DNA of 64,000 nucleotides from Bacteroidota bacterium (GTDB lineage Bacteria > Bacteroidota > Bacteroidia > Bacteroidales > Lentimicrobiaceae): NCBI GenBank assembly GCA_023434665.1, contig JAEYSM010000023.1, forward strand, positions 1-64,000, in the 5' to 3' direction. The position numbers and the translations under genes are program-made. Shown here piece after piece: positions 26,123 through 35,257 of the stretch. How positions within the stretch are numbered: the stretch's first letter is position 1; each line of letters starts with the position of its first letter. The notes beneath the pieces are model-generated. The model saw only the letters and a list, made by a program, of their open reading frames with translations. It had not been told where the DNA came from and ran no database searches.

Positions 26123-27248
26123 AAGAAATCTACATATAATCTCATTTGATGTCCCCTACCCCCCCAATTATGGTGGAGTAATTGATGTTTTTTATAAAAT
26201 TAAAGAACTGCATACAAAAGGCATTAAGATACACCTACATATTATTGAATACCCCGGACGTGAAAGAGCACCTGAGCTTGAACAATATTGTGAAACTATA
26301 AATTATTATCCCAGAGTGACCGGAATGAAATCAGCATTCAGTCTGGTCCCTTATATTGTCCAGAGCAGAAAGTCAAATGAGATGATCAATAACCTGCTTA
26401 AAGATGATTATCCCATTCTTTTTGAAGGATTACACTCATGTTATTATCTTGATGACAAGCGATTGAAAGGTCGTAAACTCATTTATAGGGAAAGCAATAT
26501 TGAGCACCACTACTATTACAACTTATTTAAAGCAGAACAACACTGGGGTAAGAAAGTATATTTTCTTATGGAGAGTTTTAAACTCCTGCTATTTCAGAGA
26601 AAAATTAAGTATGCCGATATTTCACTGGTAGTATCCAAAAGCGACAGGGATTATTTATTAAAGGCTTTTCCAAAAAAGAAAATAATCTTTTTACCCAGTT
26701 TCCATGCAAATAACAGTGTTGTAAGTAAAGTAGGCACAGGTGACTACTTCCTGTATCATGGGAATATTGAAGTACCTGAGAATGAAGCTGCCGCAGAATA
26801 TTTGATTAAACGGGTTTTTACTGGTTCTCAACATAAACTCATCATTGCAGGTATGAATCCACCCAAAAACATTATTCAGCTAGCAGCTAAATGCAAGAAC
26901 ATAAAAGTGATTGGTAATCCCAATGATGACATAATGTTCCAATTAATTAATGAGGCTCAGGCAAATATACTAGTAACCTTTCAGGCTTCGGGGCTTAAAC
27001 TGAAATTACTCAACACCCTCTATAATGGAAGATTTTGTATTGTAAACCCTACTATGCTCAATGGTACCGATCTGGATGAATTGTGCCTGATTGGTCATAG
27101 TACTCCTGAAATAAAAAGTATCATTGATGCGGTTGCAACCAAAAATTTCAATGAAGATGAGATAGCTAAGAGAGAGAAAGTACTGCAAAGAGATTTCTCC
27201 AACTCAGTCAATGCTGATTTTATGATTGAAACTATTTTCAATAGCTAA
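26115..27248 (+). CDS. Glycosyltransferase-like protein
   Basis: 377 residues, GT-B-like. N-terminus HIISFDVPYPPNYGGVIDVF (the open loop before helix 1), a middle part with IYRESNIEHHYYYNLF, VVSKSDRDYLL and LYHGNIEVPENEAAAEYL, and a C-terminal donor region with SGLKLKLLNTLYNGRFCIV. The usual GT4 E-x7-E motif is not clear, so the family is less certain than for its neighbour. Last 45 bases overlap the ftsE 3' end on the opposite strand. Confidence 0.75.
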   Translation: MSERNLHIISFDVPYPPNYGGVIDVFYKIKELHTKGIKIHLHIIEYPGRERAPELEQYCETINYYPRVTGMKSAFSLVPYIVQSRKSNEMINNLLKDDYPILFEGLHSCYYLDDKRLKGRKLIYRESNIEHHYYYNLFKAEQHWGKKVYFLMESFKLLLFQRKIKYADISLVVSKSDRDYLLKAFPKKKIIFLPSFHANNSVVSKVGTGDYFLYHGNIEVPENEAAAEYLIKRVFTGSQHKLIIAGMNPPKNIIQLAAKCKNIKVIGNPNDDIMFQLINEAQANILVTFQASGLKLKLLNTLYNGRFCIVNPTMLNGTDLDELCLIGHSTPEIKSIIDAVATKNFNEDEIAKREKVLQRDFSNSVNADFMIETIFNS

Positions 27249-27908
27249 GACCCTTCCATCTTCGCATTTTAATGTCCTTGATGGAAATCTTTCCATCAAA
27301 GCATGGTTATGGGATGCCATTAGAACAGCTCTTCCGTTTTTGCTTATTTCAGTCAATAATCCCATGATTCCATAAGAGGTTTCAGGATCGAGGTTTCCGG
27401 TTGGCTCATCTGCCAGAATTAGTTCAGGATCGTTGATCAATGCTCTGGCTATTGCAACTCTTTGTTGTTCCCCGCCAGATAACTGATGAGGCATTTTAAA
27501 ACCTTTAGTTTTTAACCCTACTTTTTCTAGCACGTCTTCGAGCCTTTCCTGCATCTCAAGCTTGTTTTTCCATCCTGTAGCCTTCATTACAAAAAGAAGA
27601 TTTTCAATCACGCTTCTATCTGATAATAGCTGAAAATCCTGAAAAACAATACCTAATTTTCGTCTAAGGTAAGGTATATCTTTCTTCTTAAGTTTAGTTA
27701 GATCATAGCCTACTACTTCTGCAGTTCCTTCTATAACAGGAAGTTCTGCATAAAGAGTCTTTAACAAGCTGCTTTTCCCAGCTCCGGTTTTACCTATCAG
27801 ATAAACAAACTCTCCCTTTTCAATAGTTACATTAACCTCAGACAACACGAGAATATTTCTCTGAAATACACTTAAATCTTTTAAATCTATTATCGTATCA
27901 AGAGCCAT
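27204..27908 (-). CDS. ftsE: FtsE-type cell-division ABC ATPase
   Basis: ATPase that with FtsX controls peptidoglycan hydrolases at the septum. 234 residues from the ATG at 27908; the frame is open 11 codons further but family alignment favours this start. Seen: Walker A GKTGAGKSS, Q-loop GIVFQDFQLL, signature LSGGEQQRVAIARAL, Walker B LILADEPTGNLD and H-loop MASHNH. About 10 residues longer at the C-terminus than usual, in the part overlapping the glycosyltransferase. ftsX is not adjacent; a lone ftsE is common in Bacteroidota as I recall. Confidence 0.88.
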   Translation of the reverse strand: MALDTIIDLKDLSVFQRNILVLSEVNVTIEKGEFVYLIGKTGAGKSSLLKTLYAELPVIEGTAEVVGYDLTKLKKKDIPYLRRKLGIVFQDFQLLSDRSVIENLLFVMKATGWKNKLEMQERLEDVLEKVGLKTKGFKMPHQLSGGEQQRVAIARALINDPELILADEPTGNLDPETSYGIMGLLTEISKNGRAVLMASHNHALMERFPSRTLKCEDGRVLAIENSFNHKISID

Positions 27909-27985
27909 GGAATTCAGTATTTTGACTCCAAAGATAACCAAAATGATAATGTTGAATCTATTTTCCTCCTTAGAATCACAGTTTC

Positions 27986-28591
27986 TTAGTAACTAAAGAA
28001 ATTATATTCATTAACTCCAAAATCAAACCTACCTTCAGATATGGTTACTGGATTGCCATTAATCAATGCCTGGAAAGCAAACACTCCAGAGAGAATGACC
28101 TCTATTGGTTCTTCATCAATAATCAGTTTCTGAGTTCTTTTAAAATTAAATTCACCTTTTATAACTTCAATTGGATAAAATCCTGAATAATCTTCAACTC
28201 CAACGCTTATACGTGGATCCAAAAGATCTACAAGACTATCATTCAAAACAATCAGATCAAACAAATCAACAATGCCCCCTTGCTCCATAGTCAGGATAAT
28301 AGAATTGAACGGAAGATTATTACTGTCTGTATTTCCCAAAAACCTGAAAGAAATCTGTTGATTTGTTCTGATAACTTTTATAGGTGTTTCCCCATTGTAT
28401 CTATCTGAAGTAAAGGGCACTCGATCAACAAAAGCCCCAAAAGTATTGTACCCCCATTCAGAATATTGTGGTAATTCAGGGTCCTTTGGATCAGGTAGCC
28501 ATATTGAGTCGTTGAGATCACTGTCTTTAGAACAACCTGATATCATTTCAAAGACTAAACCTAATAAAAACAATAAAAGAAATCTATTCAT
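27986..28591 (-). CDS. Predicted lipoprotein, unknown function
   Basis: 201 residues. N-terminal signal with lipobox MISGC (Cys 20), then an Asp-rich linker and a beta-rich domain without a motif I recognise. The pattern (SIILTMEQGGIVDLFDLIVLND, SGVFAFQALINGNPVTISEGRFDFGV) suggests a small all-beta domain. Its ATG overlaps the stop of the preceding gene by 8 bases (ATGAATAG), so the two are translationally coupled and probably act together at the outer membrane. Confidence 0.7.
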   Translation of the reverse strand: MNRFLLLFLLGLVFEMISGCSKDSDLNDSIWLPDPKDPELPQYSEWGYNTFGAFVDRVPFTSDRYNGETPIKVIRTNQQISFRFLGNTDSNNLPFNSIILTMEQGGIVDLFDLIVLNDSLVDLLDPRISVGVEDYSGFYPIEVIKGEFNFKRTQKLIIDEEPIEVILSGVFAFQALINGNPVTISEGRFDFGVNEYNFFSY

Positions 28592-29372
28592 GGTTATTGA
28601 TGTATCTGATTGGACATTGAATTCCTATTTGAAAACCCACTCCTATCAAAGGATCGATGGTCGCACTTCTCTCACGCGAAATAATATAATAAGGCATCAT
28701 CATTTCAAAATTCAATGAAGGAGTGTTTGCTCTTCCAATTCGCAAACCAAATGCTGAATAAATTACAGTCCTAACTTTGTGCGGCTTTGAAAGCATTGTG
28801 GCAAGTTCCTCCTCATATAATTCCATACCCTCTTGTAAAAAAGTTATATCAGTTTCAGTTGCTACTCTAATACCTAACTCCGTTCCAAACTTTATATATC
28901 CTCTGACTAATCCGGGTTCAAAAAGAAAAAATTTTGCTTCGACTGGGATACTTAAATACTTCCAGTGTTGAATAGCATTAACTACTCTCAAATACTCAGT
29001 GTTAATACCTGTTTCGCCAAACTTCCAATAGAAAAATTCGTTAAAATCTTCTTTTCCAATCTCATTCTCACATACCGTATAGCGCAATCCTCCCGACAAG
29101 CTTAGTCGGTTTTCTCTAAAAAACCACTCGGGTCTGATACCAAAATAAGTAATAGTAGAGGTAACTTTTATGTAAGGTTCTGTATAATAATAAGGATTAT
29201 TGGTTACTCCACCCCTTATGAAATCGATGTCTCCAAGACGAGTTGCCATCGTTACAATGCCAGTTTCTAATCCTATAAATGCGGGGAAACTCTCCACCGG
29301 CTCATAAAAAGATTGTGCTTTCAAGCTACCTGAAAAAAAGACAAGTACTATCAGTATTCGGAATTTTATCAT
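28584..29372 (-). CDS. Predicted outer-membrane beta-barrel protein, unknown function
   Basis: 262 residues with a cleavable signal peptide (MIKFRILIVLVFFSGSLKAQ; cleavage likely after KAQ). The mature part has alternating strands rich in aromatic residues (GIRPEWFFRENRLSLSGGL, YIKFGTELGIRV, YSAFGLRIGRANTPSLNFEM), consistent with a barrel of about 8-10 strands as in PorT/OmpA-like Bacteroidota proteins. First gene of a two-gene operon with the lipoprotein at 27986. I do not recognise a named family. Confidence 0.65.
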   Translation of the reverse strand: MIKFRILIVLVFFSGSLKAQSFYEPVESFPAFIGLETGIVTMATRLGDIDFIRGGVTNNPYYYTEPYIKVTSTITYFGIRPEWFFRENRLSLSGGLRYTVCENEIGKEDFNEFFYWKFGETGINTEYLRVVNAIQHWKYLSIPVEAKFFLFEPGLVRGYIKFGTELGIRVATETDITFLQEGMELYEEELATMLSKPHKVRTVIYSAFGLRIGRANTPSLNFEMMMPYYIISRERSATIDPLIGVGFQIGIQCPIRYINNHE

Positions 29373-29518
29373 GTTAGGATTCGTTGGTTACTCAGCAAAG
29401 GGTACTCTGTAATAGTAAAAGGCTGTAATTTTTTCAAGATGCATAGCACTAAAAGAAGGTTGCAAAAAAAAATATACTATTGCCAAAAAGAAGCATATGT
29501 TACAAAAATTTGATTTAT

Positions 29519-29526
29519 TATCTTTG
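29519..29526 (+). promoter_or_regulatory. -7 promoter box of the DUF5916 gene
   Basis: TATCTTTG matches TAnnTTTG and ends 7 bases before the ATG at 29534. It argues against a start at 29480, although the frame is open that far. No clear -33. Confidence 0.4.
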
Positions 29527-29533
29527 CCCTCGT

Positions 29534-32011
29534 ATGCGAAAAATCTTAGGCTTAATCTTTTACTTACTAATTATAATTCAGGGTGCTTTTGCCCAACTGG
29601 CAAATACTACCCCCGAAATGAGAGCGATCAGAGTTGAGGTCGCACCTGATATCGATGGGCACCTGGATGATGCCGTTTGGCAATTAGTTAATCCTTCGTC
29701 CGGGTTTATGCAGAAAGAACCTGTTTATAATGTTCAGTCTAAATTCAAAACTGATATAAGAATAGTATACGATGATAGGGCGATTTATGTAGCAGCAGAC
29801 ATGTACGATCCATTCCCTGATAGTATTAAAAAAGAAATTGCCACCAGGGATAACGATGAAGCAAATGCTGATTATTTTTTTATTGGTTTTGATACATGGA
29901 ATAAGCGTCAGGATGCATATGCATTTGGAGTTTCTGCTGCCGGAGTGCAGATTGATTATAGAGTTTTAGATGAAACATATGACGCCGTATGGGGCAGTGC
30001 TGTTAAATTAACTCCACATGGATGGTCTGTTGAATTCCGAATACCATACTCTGCTTTAAGATTTCCAGCCACTCCAATACAGGAATGGGGAATGCAAGTG
30101 GTAAGGAAAGTTAGAAGATACAGAGGTGAAGACCAGTGGTCATTAGAGCCTAAAGACACTGACAACACTCTTAAATATTGGGGAACACTCAAAGGGCTTG
30201 AAAACATCAATCCCCCTTTACGCTTATCTCTTATCCCTTACCTCTCAGCAGGGATTCAACATAATAGCGATCCGGTAATCAGCAAAGACCCATATAGTTA
30301 CAATTACAATGGAGGAATGGACATTAAATGGGGACTAAATGAGAGCTTTACTCTTGACATGATATTGATGCCTGACTTCAGTCAGGTGCAGTCTGATGAA
30401 ATTGAAAAAAACCTATCCCCATTTGAAATAGTTTATGATGAGAATCGACCATTTTTTAATGAAGGCACAGATCTCTTTCAGAAAGGCAACCTTTTCTATT
30501 CTCGTCGAATTGGTCATGTTCCATTAAAGTATTATTCAGCTTACGATTCTTTAAGGGAGGGAGAGAGAATTACTGCAAATCCTTACACATCAAAATTATT
30601 GAACGCAGTAAAAGTATCGGGTAGAACATCTTCAGGGCTGGGGATAGGTGTGTTAAATGCAATTACTGGCAATACATATGCTAGTTGCGTCGATAGCCTT
30701 GATCGAAAAAGAGAAATACTAACTGATCCTGTTACAAATTATAACATCACTGTCTTCGACCAAGTACTTCCTAATAATTCATCAGTTTACCTTATAAATA
30801 CAAATGTTACAAGGCCTGTTGGATGGAAAAAATCAAACGTTTTTGGGGGTGGTTTTAAGTTAAGTGAAAAATCAAACACTTATCAATGGATCGTAGATGT
30901 AAGTGTTTCAAGCATCGCTGATCCACAAAAAGTATCAGAAACCGGAAGTGACCATAGTAAACCAGGCGTTTATTATAACTTCGAGCTTCAGAAGACAAAA
31001 GGGAAATTCAGGTTCAGCCTTTATCAGATAAGAATGGATGAAAAGTATAATCGAAATGATCTTGGCGTCAATAATACTAATGATTGGCTTGATCGGGGAC
31101 TAACTTTAGGATATAATATTTTTGAACCATATGGGTATTTCAGGTATTTCTCACAAAGTATTAATTTCTTCAGAGAAATAAGGATTAGCACGAGTAAAAA
31201 TATTAATACTTCATTCACTTATAGGTTTAATACAACACTAAAAAATTATCTTTCTCTTTGGGGTGGAGCATCATACGCTCCATTCGATAGATATGATTAT
31301 TATGAAGCAAGATTTCCGGGAAGATATTGGGTTATTCCTGGGTACATTTCTGCAAATTTAAGCTTCTCAAGCGATTATAGAAAAATTCTAGCCCTTGATG
31401 GTGATATTGAGGTTAGCGAAGATTTGCACGAGACCACGTGGAAATTTTTTAAACTTAAACCAATCATCAGAATAAGTGATAAATTTAAAATCGCTCCTGA
31501 AAGTTATCTTCAGTTAGGCAAAGATGACAAAGGTTTTGCTTCTTTCTTTCGTGATCCCGAAACCCCATCTGATTTGTCCATAATTTTTGGTAATAGAAAT
31601 ATCCAAACATTCACTACCGCCATTTCCGGTGAATACAAATTCAATAATAAGATGTCCCTTATTCTTTGGGTAAGACATTATTGGCAGAAAGGGGAATATA
31701 CCAATTATTATAAGCTTACTGATGACGGAAAGCTTTCAGAGTTTAATGCATATCCAGGGGTGCATAATTATAATTATAATTCGTTTAATATAGATCTTGT
31801 CTATGGTTGGGAATTTTCACCCGGAAGCATGATCAATTTAGTCTGGAAAAATGCATTACAAAGAGAAGATGAGAAATATCAGGTAAGGTATTTCCAGAAC
31901 TTCGATCAGATGATTAGTTCTCCTCAGGTCAATAATCTCAGCGTTAAAATCCTGTATTATCTCGATTATCAAATGCTAAAGAAAAAGCAAAAATTCAGGA
32001 TTAATTCTTAA
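29534..32011 (+). CDS. DUF5916 outer-membrane protein with CBM9-like N-domain
   Basis: 825 residues from the ATG at 29534, where the signal peptide MRKILGLIFYLLIIIQGAFA begins. After it, a family-9-like carbohydrate-binding fold (about 25-220: IDGHLDDAVWQLV, FKTDIRIVYDDRAIYVAADMYD, WSVEFRIPYSALRF), then the DUF5916 region: DFSQVQSDE, FFNEGTDLFQ, YSRRIGH, and a long stretch of beta strands likely to form an outer-membrane barrel. Such proteins occur in most Bacteroidota; the function is not known, and sugar binding is only suggested by the fold. Transcribed alone. Confidence 0.82.
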   Translation: MRKILGLIFYLLIIIQGAFAQLANTTPEMRAIRVEVAPDIDGHLDDAVWQLVNPSSGFMQKEPVYNVQSKFKTDIRIVYDDRAIYVAADMYDPFPDSIKKEIATRDNDEANADYFFIGFDTWNKRQDAYAFGVSAAGVQIDYRVLDETYDAVWGSAVKLTPHGWSVEFRIPYSALRFPATPIQEWGMQVVRKVRRYRGEDQWSLEPKDTDNTLKYWGTLKGLENINPPLRLSLIPYLSAGIQHNSDPVISKDPYSYNYNGGMDIKWGLNESFTLDMILMPDFSQVQSDEIEKNLSPFEIVYDENRPFFNEGTDLFQKGNLFYSRRIGHVPLKYYSAYDSLREGERITANPYTSKLLNAVKVSGRTSSGLGIGVLNAITGNTYASCVDSLDRKREILTDPVTNYNITVFDQVLPNNSSVYLINTNVTRPVGWKKSNVFGGGFKLSEKSNTYQWIVDVSVSSIADPQKVSETGSDHSKPGVYYNFELQKTKGKFRFSLYQIRMDEKYNRNDLGVNNTNDWLDRGLTLGYNIFEPYGYFRYFSQSINFFREIRISTSKNINTSFTYRFNTTLKNYLSLWGGASYAPFDRYDYYEARFPGRYWVIPGYISANLSFSSDYRKILALDGDIEVSEDLHETTWKFFKLKPIIRISDKFKIAPESYLQLGKDDKGFASFFRDPETPSDLSIIFGNRNIQTFTTAISGEYKFNNKMSLILWVRHYWQKGEYTNYYKLTDDGKLSEFNAYPGVHNYNYNSFNIDLVYGWEFSPGSMINLVWKNALQREDEKYQVRYFQNFDQMISSPQVNNLSVKILYYLDYQMLKKKQKFRINS

Positions 32012-32048
32012 GGAAGTTTTTGTATTCAATAAATTGGGCTAACAACAC

Positions 32049-32417
32049 TTATCTATTTTTCCACATCTTGAATGCTTCATTTAGTAGATATTTAATGTAT
32101 GTTCGCTGTCCGTATAAGTTTGTAATTACAACATGCTTGTGAACTTTACCTGAACCAGTTAACATACATTCAGGGTCAATTAATTCAGACCCTTTGTAAA
32201 AACCAAGTTTAAGAGAATTTTGTGATGGTATAATTGTACAAAGAGTATTCTTATACCCTTTTCCAAGAGAATATCCAACAATTCTTGCAGACAGGTCTAT
32301 CTCTTCATCTACTTGTGCAATAGTACTTAGAACTAATTCACGGGTGAGAATTGCCTTTTCTGCTATAACCTGAGGGTAAGAGGAAATAAATTCTTCAAAG
32401 CTAATTTGCTGGTCCAT
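32049..32417 (-). CDS. DUF1801-family protein
   Basis: 122-residue protein of the YdhG/DUF1801 fold: SLGKGYKNTLCTIIPSQNSLKLGF and LTGSGKVHKHVVITN are the recognisable parts. Small cytoplasmic proteins of this family have no agreed function. It follows rnfA by 18 bases and may be carried on the rnf transcript, but nothing else links it to electron transport. Confidence 0.72.
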   Translation of the reverse strand: MDQQISFEEFISSYPQVIAEKAILTRELVLSTIAQVDEEIDLSARIVGYSLGKGYKNTLCTIIPSQNSLKLGFYKGSELIDPECMLTGSGKVHKHVVITNLYGQRTYIKYLLNEAFKMWKNR

Positions 32418-32435
32418 AGAATATTAAGAGAAAAG

Positions 32436-33011
32436 CTATTTAACCAGTCCAGCAAATCCCATAAATGCCATTGATAGTAGGCCTGCTATTATCAATGTAA
32501 GCGGAAACCCCTTCATTCCTTTAGGTGCTCCAAGAAGCTCAATCTGCTCACGAATCCCAGCCATAAGTATTAATGCCAGGGTAAATCCCACTGCAGTAGC
32601 ACTCGAATAAACCACACTTTCTACCAGAGAGTAATTTTTTTGTATTGCTAAAAGAGCAATACCGAGAACAGCACAATTCGTTGTTATTAAAGGCAAATAA
32701 ATGCCTAAAGCCTGATATAATGCAGGTACTGATTTCTTAAGAATAATTTCTACTACCTGAACTAAGAATGCTATAACCAGGATAAAGGTGATTGTTTGCA
32801 TAAATTCAACACCCAACGGCACAAGAATAACATTGTAAATCAAGTATGTAACTAAATTGGCGAGCGCCATTACAAACACAACAGCCCCTCCCATTCCCAA
32901 TGAAGTGGATATTTTGCCTGAAACACCCAGAAATGGACAAATGCCAAGAAATTGGGCTAATACGACATTATTAACCAGAAGTGCTAAAATAATAATACTT
33001 AAATATTCCAT
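32436..33011 (-). CDS. rnfA: Rnf complex subunit A
   Basis: Membrane subunit of the Rnf ferredoxin:NAD+ oxidoreductase, which pumps Na+ or H+. 191 residues, six membrane helices. Seen: FLGICPFLGVS and TTNCAVLGIAL, the two pseudo-symmetric Cys that bind the [2Fe-2S] cluster shared with RnfE in the middle of the membrane. Last gene of rnfBCDGEA. Confidence 0.94.
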   Translation of the reverse strand: MEYLSIIILALLVNNVVLAQFLGICPFLGVSGKISTSLGMGGAVVFVMALANLVTYLIYNVILVPLGVEFMQTITFILVIAFLVQVVEIILKKSVPALYQALGIYLPLITTNCAVLGIALLAIQKNYSLVESVVYSSATAVGFTLALILMAGIREQIELLGAPKGMKGFPLTLIIAGLLSMAFMGFAGLVK

Positions 33012-33051
33012 CTTGTCTTAATTATTAGCGAAACCTTGATAAAATTAATAT

Positions 33052-33648
33052 TCACTTGCCAGATCTAACTCTCAATCGATTCATTATTGCTATAAGAAAT
33101 CCATATGTAATAAAAGCACCCGGAGGAAGAATGAATAGAAGGAATGTTGAAAAATTATCACCGACAATATTTACATTAAAAATGGAACCATTTCCCAATA
33201 TCTCTCTAATGCTTGCCAACAAAGTGATAGCGAGTGTAAATCCTATTCCCATACCTAAACCATCTAAAATTGCAGGAAATACATTATTCTTTTGTGCAAA
33301 AGCTTCCGCTCTGCCTAATATTATACAGTTAACAACTATAAGGGGAATAAAAATACCTAGTGTATTGTAAAGATCTGGGGTAAATGCTTTCATAACCAAG
33401 TCAACTACTGTCACAAAAGATGCTATTATCAAAATAAATGCAGCTATTCGAACCTTATCAGGTATAACATTTTTTAAAGCTGCAATTAGAAAATTTGAAC
33501 AAACTAAAACAAATGTTGTAGCAGCTCCCATTCCAATACCATTAATAGCAGATGTAGTGACTGCTAAGGTCGGACAAGCACCAAGTACCAGAACAAATGT
33601 TGGATTATTCTTTACAATACCATCTGTAAAAAATCTGAAATTATTCAT
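33052..33648 (-). CDS. rnfE: Rnf complex subunit E
   Basis: 198 residues, six membrane helices, a homologue of RnfA with opposite topology. Seen: LGACPTLAVT and VVNCIILGRAEAFA (cluster Cys), and the typical start NNPTFVLVLG. Its ATG overlaps the rnfG stop by 4 bases (ATGA). Ends 40 bases before rnfA. Confidence 0.94.
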   Translation of the reverse strand: MNNFRFFTDGIVKNNPTFVLVLGACPTLAVTTSAINGIGMGAATTFVLVCSNFLIAALKNVIPDKVRIAAFILIIASFVTVVDLVMKAFTPDLYNTLGIFIPLIVVNCIILGRAEAFAQKNNVFPAILDGLGMGIGFTLAITLLASIREILGNGSIFNVNIVGDNFSTFLLFILPPGAFITYGFLIAIMNRLRVRSGK

Positions 33649-34220
33649 TTTTCCCCCTCCTGGATCTTCATTAATTCATCAAATGCTTTTTGTAATGCGT
33701 CACAATATGCTCTTGAGGTAATAGTTGCAGCTGAAATTGCATCAATCGTTCCACCATCCTTTTTGACCTTCAACCGACCATCCTTTAATTCACCAATATT
33801 TAATTTAATGAATTGACCAACGAACTTTTCTTTCGACATATTACTACCTAACCCGGGTGTTTCGTTCTGTTGCAAAACAACCACATTGTTAATAGAACCA
33901 TCTGGAAGAAAACCCACCATCAATTCAAATCGACCGCTGTATCCCTGATCGGTAAAAGTTTTGGCTGCATATCCAATGGTGTCATTCCCTTTAGTGGCCA
34001 CATAAAATATCAAGCCATTTTTTTCTGTGGCGAAAGCCATAGGATCATTATCAAAAGAAGGGAGAACAACCTTAATAGCATTTATCTCCTTTGCCTTCAT
34101 TGCTTGAGATATAGGTTCTTTTGTAATATTATAAACAAAACCTAATGCAGCTGACATGACAACAGATATCAGTAAAAGCGATAAGGTCATGTTTTTTAAT
34201 GATGATTTAAGCTTTGCCAT
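33645..34220 (-). CDS. rnfG: Rnf complex subunit G, FMN-binding
   Basis: 191 residues from the ATG at 34220: one N-terminal membrane helix (MTLSLLLISVVMSAALGFVYNI) and a periplasmic FMN domain. The flavinylation site is DAISAATITS (Asp 160 to Ser 169), where the Thr after SAA would carry FMN by a phosphodiester bond put on by ApbE. Also seen: GYSGRFELMVGFLPDG and ETPGLG. The frame is open 8 codons further up inside rnfD; the ATG at 34220 gives the family N-terminus and overlaps rnfD by 14 bp. Confidence 0.93.
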   Translation of the reverse strand: MAKLKSSLKNMTLSLLLISVVMSAALGFVYNITKEPISQAMKAKEINAIKVVLPSFDNDPMAFATEKNGLIFYVATKGNDTIGYAAKTFTDQGYSGRFELMVGFLPDGSINNVVVLQQNETPGLGSNMSKEKFVGQFIKLNIGELKDGRLKVKKDGGTIDAISAATITSRAYCDALQKAFDELMKIQEGEK

Positions 34221-35256
34221 ATGCCATACTTTTATTAGTAACACTTGCTGCTTTGAGACTTGTTGATGAACCGAAGCGCTTAGGTTTAAATGCTTTGTTT
34301 ATCAATGGTGTAAATGCATTCATTATCAAAATTGCAAAAGAAACTCCTTCAGGATATGCACCCCAATTACGAATTGTAATTGTTATAATCCCTGCGCCTA
34401 TGCCAAAAATTAATTGACCTTTTACACTCATAGGTGTTGTCACCATATCTGTAGCCATAAAAAATACCCCAAGAAGCATACCCCCGGCAAGAATGCTAGT
34501 TAAAGGATCAATATATCCTTCGGGATTAATAAGCCAAAGTATAGATGCAAATATGAAAGCAGTTCCTAAAAACGTCAGCGGTATATGCCAGGTTATAATT
34601 TTCTTGATTAACAGGTAAATTGCACCAAGCAAAAGGGCAATTGCCGACATTTCTCCCAATGATCCACCTTGTGATCCGGTAAGATCATTTACTATTCCAG
34701 GGTAATCAGCCGAAGTAATAATTTCACTAACAGTCTTACCTGCCATAACTCCTTCTCTGTAAATTCCCAAAGTTGTAGGACCTGATAGAGCATCCACTAC
34801 TTCAGGACTAAACAAAGGTTGAGGTACTGGCCAGGTAGTCATTTGAACAGGAAAAGATATTAACAGGAAAACCCTGCCAATGAGAGCTGGATTAAATGGA
34901 TTTTTTCCAAGACCTCCAAATGACATTTTTGCAATACCAATTGAAACCAGAGCTCCGGAAATGATCATATAGGCAGGAAGATTTGAAGGAACATTGAAAG
35001 CCAGAAGGACCCCGGTAACTATTGCCGATCCATCAGTAACTGTAACTGGTCCCTTCAACAAATATTTTTGAATTAACCATTCAAAAAGCAAGCAAGCAGC
35101 AACAGAGATGAAAATTACTCGTGCTGAATCTAAACCAAACAAATAAACGGCTACTAAAGTCGCTGGAATCATGGCGATCACTACATCATACATTATGCTC
35201 TTCACATCTTGTTGAGCATGAACATGAGGAGATCCTGATACAGTTAATAAGCTCAT
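34207..35256 (-). CDS. rnfD: Rnf complex subunit D
   Basis: 349-residue NqrB-like membrane subunit with about nine to ten helices. Seen: VTVTDGSAIVTGVLLAFNVP, FGGLGKNPFNPALIGRVFL and the covalent-FMN site DALSGPTTLG (Asp 155, Thr 161), which matches the ApbE acceptor pattern D-x-x-[ST]-x-x-T. Begins 1 base after the rnfC stop. Confidence 0.94.
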   Translation of the reverse strand: MSLLTVSGSPHVHAQQDVKSIMYDVVIAMIPATLVAVYLFGLDSARVIFISVAACLLFEWLIQKYLLKGPVTVTDGSAIVTGVLLAFNVPSNLPAYMIISGALVSIGIAKMSFGGLGKNPFNPALIGRVFLLISFPVQMTTWPVPQPLFSPEVVDALSGPTTLGIYREGVMAGKTVSEIITSADYPGIVNDLTGSQGGSLGEMSAIALLLGAIYLLIKKIITWHIPLTFLGTAFIFASILWLINPEGYIDPLTSILAGGMLLGVFFMATDMVTTPMSVKGQLIFGIGAGIITITIRNWGAYPEGVSFAILIMNAFTPLINKAFKPKRFGSSTSLKAASVTNKSMAYGKA

Positions 35257-35257
35257 A

